The translations under genes were made by a program, and so were the position numbers. A DNA stretch of 64,000 bases from VYDC01 sp963667515 (GTDB taxonomy: Bacteria; Chloroflexota; Dehalococcoidia; UBA2979): assembly GCA_963667515.2 (NCBI GenBank), contig CAXXXY010000002.1:248001-312000 (forward strand). The letters run 5' to 3'. The notes below the pieces were generated by a model. That model had not been told where the DNA came from. It saw only the letters and a program-made list of their open reading frames with translations, and made no database searches. Every line of letters starts with the position of its first letter. The stretch's first letter is position 1. Of the stretch, positions 56,240 through 63,630 are shown piece after piece.

Positions 56240-56436
56240 TCCGCTCGACCCTCGTGGCTGCCGCTCCTCGTAGAGGGCGCCCGGCCTAGTCGGGGCCGCC
56301 CCCTCGGTCGCGGCTTCCTCTTCCCCGCACGGGAGCCGTGGGTCGGCTCGACTACCGACGCCTCTCAGCGCCGGCGGCAGCCCCTCGAGTGCAGCGGAAC
56401 GCTGCCGGCAGCCCCTCGGGTGCAGCGGAACGCTGC
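56234..56436. repeat. MITE-like element 3
   Basis: Begins GAGCGTTCCGCTCGACCC inside the end of htpX and ends in two tandem right-end copies (to 56405 and 56436), the same arrangement as element 2. Also shares CACCGACGCCT/ACCGACGCCT and CAGC(A/G)CCGGCGGCAGCCCC. Confidence 0.7.
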
Positions 56437-56447
56437 TAGGCGGCGGC

Positions 56448-57565
56448 CTAGCCGGGCGCTGGTGTGGCGGCGGGGTCGCCGGGGGTGGCGGGCAGGCCGA
56501 CGACCGCGCGGCAGCCGCCGCCAGGCGCGGCCTCGAGCCAGCAGTCGCCGCCGAGCTCGCGGGCCAGCGCTCGCGCCGTCGCCAGGCCCAGCCCCGAGCC
56601 TCCCGGCGGTGCGTCTGTGCCGCGCTCGCCGGGCTCGAACAAGCGATCCACGTCACTCTCGTCGAAGCCCGCGCCGTGATCGCGCACGACCAGCAGCCAG
56701 CGCCCGCGCTCCGCGTCGGCCTCGGCGCTCACCTCCACGCGCGGCGGCTGCCCCGCCGGGGCGTGCCGCACGGCGTTCTGCACGAGGTTCGCGACGATGC
56801 GGAAGAGCGCGTCGCCGTCGCCCGGCACCGCGGGCAGGGCGCCGAAGCGGACCGTGGCGCCCGCGGGCTCGAGCTCCGCGGCGAGCGAGGCGACCACGTC
56901 CACGAGCACCGCCGCGAGCGGCACCGGCTCGCCCGTCACACCCTCGAAGTCGGGCGCGCCCGCCGTGCCGTCACGCTCGCCCCCGTCGCCGAGTCCGCCG
57001 GGCGCGTCGCCGCCCCGGCGCTCCGCCCCTCCTGGAAGCGATCGACGAGGGTGAAGGCGCGTGCGGCGGCGATCGCGCCGCGCTCGGCGGCTTCGCGGGC
57101 GGGGCGCTCGAGGTCGCCGTAGGCGCCCTCGACCAGCAGCTCGAGCGTGGCGCGCGCCGAGAGCAGTGGCGCGCGCAGGTCGTGCATCAGCGCAGCGGCG
57201 CCCCGTCCTGCGTCGGCGGGCGGAGATGCGGCGCCGGCCGGCGGCGACGCGGGCGCGGAGGGCGCCGCGGGCACCGCGAACGCGGTGGCGGCCGCCTCGA
57301 TGTCGAGCAGCGCCGCGCTCGGCGGCGCGGAGGCGTCGCGGTCGAGCAGCGCGGCGATCGCGAGCGCCCCGGCCGCCGCGAGCAGCGCGAGCGCCGCCGG
57401 CGGTGCGCCCAGCTGGCCCGCGCCCAGCACGGCGAAGCTGCCGAGGGCGCCCACCGCTGCGGCGCGCAGCGCACGCCAGCGGCGCGCGGGCCGTGCGGTT
57501 GAGCGCTTCGTGATGTCCAGCAGGGGGTGGCCAGCGTCTCCGGGCTGCGCTCGGGCCTCGCTCAT
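56448..57565 (-). CDS. Sensor histidine kinase, frameshifted near 57010
   Basis: ATG at 57565. Two close hydrophobic segments (AAAVGALGSFAVLGAG, ALALLAAAGALAIAALL) suggest a membrane hairpin without a large external sensor. Phospho-acceptor His in AALMHDLRAPLLSARATLEL. The frame then changes near 57010 and the ATP-binding domain follows: N box IVANLVQNAVRHAP, G1 VVRDHGAGFDESD, G2 GGSGLGLATARALARELGG. No response regulator is adjacent. Together it would be about 370 residues. Confidence 0.75.
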
Positions 57566-57695
57566 CGCGGCTCCTCGGTGGCGGGGCGCGCGCGGCACGC
57601 CGGCTCGACGACGAGCGTAGCCGGTCCCCGTGCCGCCCGGCATCCGTAAACTCCCTCAACGGCGGCCGCGGCGGCGGGCGCGGGAGGGTGGCCAG

Positions 57696-58364
57696 GTGGC
57701 GGGCGAGCGGCCGGGCGCCGGCGACGGCGAGCGGGCAGGCGAGGCGGCCGAGCGGGCCGGGCGGCCGGGCCCGGAGCCGGACGCCGCGCGTCTGCGCGAG
57801 CGCATGGCGCCTGAGCTGCCGGCGGCGATGCTCGCGCACATCGACCGCGTCGTGGCGATCGCGCGGGAGCTCGCCGCGCTGCACGATCTGCCGGTGGCGC
57901 GCGTGGCGCTCGCGGCGCAGGGGCACGACCTCGTGCGCGCGGTGCCGCCCGCCGAGCTGCTGCGCCGTGCCGAGCAGCGGAGCATGCCGCTCCTCTCGCT
58001 GGAGCGCGAGTGCCCGCTGCTGCTGCACGGCCCGCTGGGCGCGCTGGAGCTCGCGGAGCGCTTCGACGTGGCCGATCCGGAGGTGCTGGCGGCGATCCAC
58101 TGGCACACGACGGGCCACCCGCGCTACCCGCGCTGGGCGTGGGCGATGTTCGTCGCGGACAAGGTGGAGCCGGCGAAGGCGAGCGTGTGGCCGGCGCTCG
58201 CGGGGGTCGCGGCGATCGCTCGTCGGCCGCGCCCGGGGGCGCTGCGCGACGCGGCGGCCGCCTACCTGCGGCTCTCGCTGGCGCGGCAGCACGAGCGCGG
58301 GGAGGCCCGCCATCCGCTGGCCGAGCAGGCGCTGGCCCGCCTCGAGGCTGCCGCGCGCCGCTAG
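57696..58364 (+). CDS. YqeK-like HD-domain phosphohydrolase
   Basis: 222 residues from the GTG at 57696 (GGGAGGG upstream). HD motif: His in AMLAHIDRVVAIARELAALH, His-Asp in ALAAQGHDLVRAVPP, then PLLLHGPLGALELAERFDVA, AIHWHTTGHPRYPRWAWAMF and the final Asp in VADKVEPAKASVW. This order matches YqeK, a symmetrical Ap4A hydrolase that usually sits by rsfS and nadD; here it stands apart. A 30-residue Arg/Gly-rich extension precedes the domain. Confidence 0.8.
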   Translation: MAGERPGAGDGERAGEAAERAGRPGPEPDAARLRERMAPELPAAMLAHIDRVVAIARELAALHDLPVARVALAAQGHDLVRAVPPAELLRRAEQRSMPLLSLERECPLLLHGPLGALELAERFDVADPEVLAAIHWHTTGHPRYPRWAWAMFVADKVEPAKASVWPALAGVAAIARRPRPGALRDAAAAYLRLSLARQHERGEARHPLAEQALARLEAAARR

Positions 58365-58420
58365 CCCCGCCGACCCCTTCGGAGCCTCCCGTGGGGCGTC
58401 GCACCCCCCTTGGTGAAAGA

Positions 58421-58432
58421 GAACGGGTGTTC
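58421..58432. promoter_or_regulatory. LexA-type palindrome before the packaging operon
   Basis: GAACGGGTGTTC, flanked by A and T to give AGAAC-N4-GTTCT arms; matches GAACRNRYGTTC exactly. 25 bases before the first start codon. TAGCAT at 58433-58438 could be the -10 that it covers. Confidence 0.6.
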
Positions 58433-58456
58433 TAGCATCACCCCTGCGGTGAGGGG

Positions 58457-58762
58457 ATGCCTGTGCCTGCTCTGTGGGACGAGATCGCCGTCGCCGAGGA
58501 CGTTGCGACGGCCGGCGGGGGCGTGGCGAACGCCCTCCACTTCGCGCGCCGCGCGGCGACGGGGCGCGGGCCGCGGCGCAGTGCCGCGCTGGTGCTCTCC
58601 GCGACCTTCGGCGGGGCGGCGGTCCACGCCGCGGCGCAGCTGGCGGCGGGCGGCGAGGGCGTCGTCGCGGCGCTGGTGCGTGCGCCGTTGCTCGCGGGGA
58701 CGCTGGGCGCGGCGGGCGCGCGGCGCGTCGCCCAGCACGACGCCGCCGCGCGGTCGCGATGA
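58457..58762 (+). CDS. Small protein, first gene of the packaging operon
   Basis: 101 residues, ATG with GAGGGG directly upstream. Ala/Gly-rich and helical (ALWDEIAVAEDVATAGGGVA, AALVLSATFGGAAVHAAAQL), perhaps weakly hydrophobic in the middle. Not recognised. The stop overlaps the next start (ATGA). The start codon lies in a potential hairpin GCATC-CCCCT/AGGGG-ATGC. Confidence 0.55.
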   Translation: MPVPALWDEIAVAEDVATAGGGVANALHFARRAATGRGPRRSAALVLSATFGGAAVHAAAQLAAGGEGVVAALVRAPLLAGTLGAAGARRVAQHDAAARSR

Positions 58763-58998
58763 GTGCGCACGAGCTGAGCGCCGGCGCCCGGGCGGGCGGT
58801 CGCGCGGCGCTCCCGCTGGGCGGGGCGCTGGGCGCGGCGATCGCGGACGGCGACCACGAGCTCGCGGCGCTGCGCCTGCTGCTCGGCCTGCTCGCTGCCG
58901 CGCGCGATGCGGCGCCCGCCGCGCGCGAGGAGCTGCTCACACTGCTCGACCCCGCTCCGAGCGCCGCCTCGCCTCGCGTGGCGCGGCGGCGCCCATGA
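58759..58998 (+). CDS. Small helical protein, unknown
   Basis: 79 residues between coupled genes, four-base overlaps on both sides. ADGDHELAALRLLLGLLAAA and PAAREELLTLLDPAPS suggest two or three amphipathic helices. No family recognised; its place suggests a role in DNA packaging or regulation. Confidence 0.55.
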   Translation: MSAHELSAGARAGGRAALPLGGALGAAIADGDHELAALRLLLGLLAAARDAAPAAREELLTLLDPAPSAASPRVARRRP

Positions 58999-59408
58999 CG
59001 CGCGCGCCGCGCCACGCCCGCGGGCAGGCCGCGCGCGCCGGCGTCGCCCGCTCCTTCTACGAGGCGGCGCTCGACGAGGCGGACCGTGCGGGCCTCGCCG
59101 AGGCGCGCGACGTCGACGGGCTGGGCGAGGAGGTGGCGCTGCTGCGGCTGCAGCTCCGCCGCGAGCTCGCCGAGGAGCAGCCGGACGCGCGGCTGGTGCA
59201 GGCGGGGATGCGCCTGCTCGTGCAGTCGCTGCTCGCCGAGCGGCGGCTGTCGCCGCAGCAGGCCGACGACGTGGGCGAGGCGCTGGCGGCGCTGCTCGGG
59301 GAGTTCGGCGAGCTGCTGCAGGACCCGGGCGCCGAGCTCGCGGCCGAGGGCGACGCCCCGGACGACGCGGGGCACGCGGTGGCCGAGGAGGAGGTGCGCG
59401 GTGCGTGA
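58995..59408 (+). CDS. Helical protein, possible small terminase or scaffold
   Basis: 137 residues. RSFYEAALDEADRAGLAEAR, LGEEVALLRLQLRRELAEEQ and ERRLSPQQADDVGEALAALL are strongly helical; the C-terminus is acidic. It stands two genes ahead of the large terminase, where phages often carry the small terminase subunit, and its helical make-up would fit, but no HTH is evident. Not recognised. Confidence 0.5.
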   Translation: MTRAPRHARGQAARAGVARSFYEAALDEADRAGLAEARDVDGLGEEVALLRLQLRRELAEEQPDARLVQAGMRLLVQSLLAERRLSPQQADDVGEALAALLGEFGELLQDPGAELAAEGDAPDDAGHAVAEEEVRGA

Positions 59409-59637
59409 GCGCACGCGGCGCCGTCTGGCGCGCGCGATCCGTGGGCTGCGACCCCGCCCCTCGGACGCGCCCGCGTCCGCCGCGCCGCCGGGCGCGGCGA
59501 CGAGGCGCGACCTGCGCGGCCGTATCGAGCGGCTGGAGGGCGAGCTGCGCGATGTGCGCACCCGCGTGAACGCGATCTTCTTCGCCGTGATCGCCGTGGG
59601 GCTCGGCGACCTGATCGCGCGGGCGCTCGCCGGATGA
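59401..59637 (+). CDS. Small coiled-coil membrane protein (XhlA-like layout)
   Basis: 78 residues, GTG start overlapping the previous gene by eight bases and the terminase by four. A basic N-terminus is followed by a short coiled coil (RIERLEGELRDVRTRVNAI) and a C-terminal membrane helix (FFAVIAVGLGDLIARALAG). This is the layout of haemolysin XhlA/holin-associated phage proteins, though it lies ahead of the terminase, not in a lysis block. Confidence 0.6.
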   Translation: MRERTRRRLARAIRGLRPRPSDAPASAAPPGAATRRDLRGRIERLEGELRDVRTRVNAIFFAVIAVGLGDLIARALAG

Positions 59638-61214
59638 GCACGTTCGTGCTGCCCGCCCCGCCTCGGCAGCACGCGCGCCCGGTCGACGCGCCGGCCGCCC
59701 GGCCCGCCGCCGGCCCTCCGGCGGTCACCGCGATCGGCGGCGCGGGCGGGCGCGCACGCCGCCTGCCGCGGCTGCGGCCGTACCAGGCGCGGGTGGCGCG
59801 CGCGATCCTCGCTCGGGTCAGCGCGGGGCCCGGCGGCGGCGCCAGCGGACGTGGGGGCGCGCTGTGCGTCGAGATCGCGCGGCAGGGCGGCAAGAACGAG
59901 GTGTCGGCGCACGTGGAGCTCGCGACGCTGCTGGCGCGGGCGCGCGCGGGCGGCGCGATCGTGAAGTGCGCGCCCACCCGCGTGCCGCAGGCGCGGCTCT
60001 CGCGCGAGCGGCTGGCGGGCCGCGCCCGCGAGGCCGGGCTCGCCTCGCTGCTGGGCGGCGCGGGCGAGGTGCTGCGCATCGGCCGGGCGCGCGCACACTT
60101 CCTCTCCGCCGAGCCCTCGACGAACGTCGTCGGCCACACCGCCGATCTGCTGCTGGAGGTCGACGAGGCGCAGGACGTCGACGCCGACACATTCGACCGC
60201 GCCTTCCGCCCGATGGCCGCCACGAGCGGCGCGCCCGTCGTCTTCTACGGCACGCCGTGGGGCGCGGACTCGCTGCTCGCGCGCGCCGCCGAGGAGAGCC
60301 GGCGCCCCGGCGGCCGCCGCTTCCGCGTCGACTGGGAGCAGGTCGCCGCGCACGTCCCCGCCTACGGCCGCTACGTCGCGGGCGAGCGCGCGCGCCTGGG
60401 CGAGCAGCACCCGCTCTTCCGCACGCAGTACCTGCTGGAGCCGCTGGCCGAGGCGGGGCGGCTGCTGGACCCGGCGACCCTCGACGCGCTGGCCGGCGAG
60501 CACCCGCGGCTGCGCGCGTCGGAGGCGGGGGAGCGTTACGTCGCGGGCCTCGACCTCGCGGGGCCGCAGCTCCCAGGCTCGCTCGACGGGGGCGTGTCGA
60601 TGCTCCCGCCCGACGCCTCGCTGCGCCGCAACCGCGACTGGACGGTGCTGACGATCGCGCGCGTCTCCGGCGAGGTCGGCGCGCCGCCGCGCGTGGAGGT
60701 GGTGGAGCACCGCGCGTGGCAGGGCGCCGCCACCGAGCCGCTGGTCGCCGAGCTCGCGCGGCTTCTGGGCGAGGTGTGGCGCGTGCGCTCGCTCGCCGTC
60801 GACGCCACGGGGCTGGGCGCGCCGTACGCGCAGATGCTGGCGTCGCGCCTGCCCGGCCGCGTGCGCCCCGTCGTCTTCACGGCCGAGCGCAAGTCGCGCC
60901 TCGGCTTCGGGCTGCTGGCGGCGGCGCACTCGGGCCGGCTCGCGGTCTACCGGCAGGACGGCTCGGCCGAGTGGGCGGAGTGCCGGCGGCAGCTCGCGCG
61001 CGCGCGCGCCTCCTTCGCCGAGCAGCAGCGCATGCGCTTCGACATCGACCCCGCCGAGGGCCACGACGACTACCTGATGAGCCTGGCGCTGGCGGTGCAC
61101 GCCGCGGGCGACCGCGTCGCCGACCGCACGGCGCGCGGCCGCAGCCCCGCGACGCCCGCCCACGGCGCTGCCGCGCTCGCGCGCGCCCCCCGGCGAGGGG
61201 AGGCGTCCGCATGA
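59634..61214 (+). CDS. Phage terminase large subunit
   Basis: 526 residues. The ATPase domain has an ARQGGKNE adenine/P-loop region, DLLLEVDEAQDVDADTFDRA (Walker B with catalytic Glu) and VVFYGTPWGADSLL (motif III). The RNase H-like nuclease follows: Asp in YVAGLDLAG, Asp in LAVDATGLGAPY and the final DIDPAEGHDDYLMSLALA. All key acidic residues are present, so the protein is likely functional. It pumps DNA through a portal; the portal-like gene lies 590 bases downstream. Codon use and GC match the host, which suggests long residence. Confidence 0.9.
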   Translation: MSTFVLPAPPRQHARPVDAPAARPAAGPPAVTAIGGAGGRARRLPRLRPYQARVARAILARVSAGPGGGASGRGGALCVEIARQGGKNEVSAHVELATLLARARAGGAIVKCAPTRVPQARLSRERLAGRAREAGLASLLGGAGEVLRIGRARAHFLSAEPSTNVVGHTADLLLEVDEAQDVDADTFDRAFRPMAATSGAPVVFYGTPWGADSLLARAAEESRRPGGRRFRVDWEQVAAHVPAYGRYVAGERARLGEQHPLFRTQYLLEPLAEAGRLLDPATLDALAGEHPRLRASEAGERYVAGLDLAGPQLPGSLDGGVSMLPPDASLRRNRDWTVLTIARVSGEVGAPPRVEVVEHRAWQGAATEPLVAELARLLGEVWRVRSLAVDATGLGAPYAQMLASRLPGRVRPVVFTAERKSRLGFGLLAAAHSGRLAVYRQDGSAEWAECRRQLARARASFAEQQRMRFDIDPAEGHDDYLMSLALAVHAAGDRVADRTARGRSPATPAHGAAALARAPRRGEASA

Positions 61215-61798
61215 GCATCGATCGCGCGCTGCGCCCGACGCCAGGGGCCGCCGTACCGGGAGCGGGCGCGCCCCGCACCTCGCCGCCGGCGACTTCGCCG
61301 CCCCCCACCTCGCCGGCGCAGCGGCTCGACGGCGAGCCGGCCCTCGTCCGCGACGACGGCGAGCGCGAGCTGGCCCTCGTGCGCGACAACGGCGCCCGCG
61401 AGCCGGCGCTCCCGCTGCGCCCGCGCGCGGACGCGCTGCCGGAGCACCTGCACTACCGGGACGAGGGCTGCGACCTCTTCGCCTCGTGCCTCGCCTGCCC
61501 GCTGCCGCGCTGCCGCTACGACGTGCCGGGCGGCGTGCGCACCATGCTCTCGGGCGCGCGCGACCGCGAGATCCGGCGGCTGCGCGAGGACGAGGCGCTG
61601 CCCATCGAGGAGATCGCGCGTCGCTTCGGCATCTCGCGGCGCACCGTCTTCCGCGCGCTGGAGCCGCGTCGCCCGCGCCCGGCCCGCGCCCGTGTCGAGC
61701 CGTGCGACCTGCCCGCCTGCGAAGCCGGGGACGGCGATGCGCCCGCCCGCGACGAGCCTGCCCGAGACGAGCGCGCCCATCGGGGCGAGAGGAGCTGA
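61211..61798 (+). CDS. Zinc-finger and HTH protein between terminase and portal
   Basis: 195 residues, ATGA overlap with the terminase. After a Pro-rich N-terminus with a repeated LVRD(D/N)GERELA-type unit, a cysteine cluster CDLFASCLACPLPRCRYD probably binds zinc. DREIRRLREDEALPIEEIAR and RFGISRRTVFRALEPRRPRP form a helix-turn-helix like the resolvase/sigma-4 type. A DNA-binding role in packaging-site recognition or in operon control is an inference. A second Cys pair is in the tail. Confidence 0.65.
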   Translation: MSIDRALRPTPGAAVPGAGAPRTSPPATSPPPTSPAQRLDGEPALVRDDGERELALVRDNGAREPALPLRPRADALPEHLHYRDEGCDLFASCLACPLPRCRYDVPGGVRTMLSGARDREIRRLREDEALPIEEIARRFGISRRTVFRALEPRRPRPARARVEPCDLPACEAGDGDAPARDEPARDERAHRGERS

Positions 61799-61800
61799 CC

Positions 61801-63138
61801 GTGCCGCACATCCCGACCGCCACCGCCAACGGGCGCCGCTCGCTTGGCGTGCCGCCGCAGGCGCCCGCGCCCGGCGCGGGCGCGCCGCTGCCGAGGCTGC
61901 TCGCGGGCCGCGACATCGACCGGCTGCGGCGCTACCGCGAACTGCTGGAGGTGCACGAGAGGCGGCGCGGCGCGCCGCGTGTCGCGGGGCGGGAGCGCGC
62001 GCTCACCTTCAACTACGCGCGCGCGCTCGTGGAGAAGGGCGTCGCCTACCTCGCGACCGGGCACGCGCCCGAGGTCCACGCGCTGGACGCGAGCGCCGCC
62101 GCCGCGCGGCGCGCGGTGAAGGCGCAGCGCGTGCTGGACGAGGCGTGGGAGCGCAACGCGCTCGAGCGGCTCGACCTGGAGACGGAGATCGACACCGCCG
62201 TGCTGGGCGACGGCGCGTTCAAGGTGGTGTGGGACGAGCGCGAGGGCCGCGCCGTCGTCTCCGCGCCGGACGTGCAGGGGCTCTTCGCGTGGTGGCTGGG
62301 CGACGACGTGCGCCGGCTCTGGCGCGTGGCGTCGCGCTACCGCCTCGACGCCGACGAGGTGGCGGCGCGCTACGGCCGCGTGCCCGGCGAGGGGCCAACC
62401 GGCGCGCGCCCCGCGGAGCTCGAGATCGTCGAGGCGTGGACGGCCGAGCGCTTCGAGCTGTGGGCGGGCGACGAGCTGCTGGAGGAGCGCCCCAACCCCT
62501 ACGGCGTGCTGCCCTTCGTGATCTACCCCAACCTGCCGCGGCCGAAGCACTTCTGGGGCATCTCCGACATCGAGCCGGTGCGCGAGCCGCTGGACGAGCT
62601 CAACCGCGCGCTGACGCAGCTCTCGCGCATCCTCGAGCTCTCGGGCAACCCGATCGCGGTGCTGGAGAACATCGAGGAGGCGCGCGACATCGCGGTGCAG
62701 CCGGGCGCCGTGTGGGAGCTGCCCGAGCAGGCGCGTGCCTACCTCCTGCCCGAGCAGGCGCGTGCCTACCTCCTCGACCTTCTGCAGGGCGGCGGGGTGC
62801 GGTTGCACGTGGACTACGTGGAGCTGGTCTACCGCGCGCTGCACGACCTGGCGGAGGTGCCGCGCATCGCCTTCGGGGACGCGCGCGGCGACCGCTCGGG
62901 CGTGGCGCTGCGCACCGAGCTCGATCCGCTGCTGCGCCGCGTCGAGCGCAAGCGGCTGGTGCGCTCGGCGGCGCTCGCGGAGCGCGACCGGCTGATCCTG
63001 AGCGTCACGGAGCACCACACCGGCGCCGCGCTCACAGGCGTGCGCACCAGCATCCGCTGGGCGCCGTCGCTCGCGCCCGGCGCCTTCGATGGCGGCGCCT
63101 TCGATGGCAGCCCGGCGTCGAGCAGCGAGCGGAGCTAG
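61801..63138 (+). CDS. Phage portal protein
   Basis: 445 residues, GTG start two bases after the previous stop. The SPP1 gp6-like core is recognised: LLAGRDIDRLRRYRELLEVH, LTFNYARALVEKGVAYLATG, DTAVLGDGAFKVVWDEREGR, YGVLPFVIYPNLPRPKHFWG, LNRALTQLSRILELSGNPIA and VPRIAFGDARGDRSGVALRT. Portals form the dodecameric DNA gate of the capsid. A 27-base tandem duplication (62722-62775) repeats nine residues (PEQARAYLL). The C-terminus is short, lacking the long clip extension of some relatives. No capsid gene follows. Confidence 0.85.
   Translation: MPHIPTATANGRRSLGVPPQAPAPGAGAPLPRLLAGRDIDRLRRYRELLEVHERRRGAPRVAGRERALTFNYARALVEKGVAYLATGHAPEVHALDASAAAARRAVKAQRVLDEAWERNALERLDLETEIDTAVLGDGAFKVVWDEREGRAVVSAPDVQGLFAWWLGDDVRRLWRVASRYRLDADEVAARYGRVPGEGPTGARPAELEIVEAWTAERFELWAGDELLEERPNPYGVLPFVIYPNLPRPKHFWGISDIEPVREPLDELNRALTQLSRILELSGNPIAVLENIEEARDIAVQPGAVWELPEQARAYLLPEQARAYLLDLLQGGGVRLHVDYVELVYRALHDLAEVPRIAFGDARGDRSGVALRTELDPLLRRVERKRLVRSAALAERDRLILSVTEHHTGAALTGVRTSIRWAPSLAPGAFDGGAFDGSPASSSERS
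62722..62775. repeat. 27-base tandem duplication in the portal gene
   Basis: Two copies (62722-62748, 62749-62775) differ at one base and encode PEQARAYLL twice, in frame, within the helical stem region. Confidence 0.9.
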
Positions 63139-63467
63139 CCGAAGAGCCGCGTGAGGGCGTGGACCGCGAAGGCCACGCCCACGCCGGCGATCGCGAGGTT
63201 GCCTAGCAGCCGCTGGAACACGATCACCTGATACGCGTTCCGCGCATCCCAGTCCCGAAATCGCCGCGGAACGCGATGCTTCGGCGGCCAGCCGCCGGAC
63301 CCGGTCATGGACCTGTATGCGTCCGGCGGCTGTGCCTTCCAGTGCGCCGCCCAGCGCAGTGGCGGCTCGCGCGTCCACTCCGCCCGCCGCAGATGCAAGA
63401 GCGCCGCGCTGAGTCCGACCACGACGAGGACGAGCCCGATCGCGAACTCGATGGGGGCGGGCGGCAC
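63135..63467 (-). CDS. Two-helix membrane protein, unknown
   Basis: 110 residues, converging on the portal gene so that the two stops overlap. Hydrophobic segments at the N-terminus (IEFAIGLVLVVVGLSAALL) and C-terminus (LLGNLAIAGVGVAFAVHAL) with a charged, Trp/Arg/Pro-rich middle. Not recognised. It marks the right boundary of the packaging operon. Confidence 0.65.
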   Translation of the reverse strand: MPPAPIEFAIGLVLVVVGLSAALLHLRRAEWTREPPLRWAAHWKAQPPDAYRSMTGSGGWPPKHRVPRRFRDWDARNAYQVIVFQRLLGNLAIAGVGVAFAVHALTRLFG

Positions 63468-63630
63468 GGCGCTCCCCTCCGCTCGACGCGACCGGGCGTA
63501 GCGGCCCGGTTGGGCGAGTCTATCGCGCGGCAGCCAACTTTACGTTCGCGTGAGGGTCGCGCTAGGATAGTGGCACTTCGGCGCCGCCTCGCCCCGCGGG
63601 GGCTGGAGGCGCCCGCGCGAGGATCGCCCT

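Noticed and set aside
56448..61916. A 1822-codon open frame on the minus strand
   Set aside because: It is antisense to the packaging operon and YqeK gene; only its last 190 codons (kinase ATPase domain) are real. Stops are rare at this GC.
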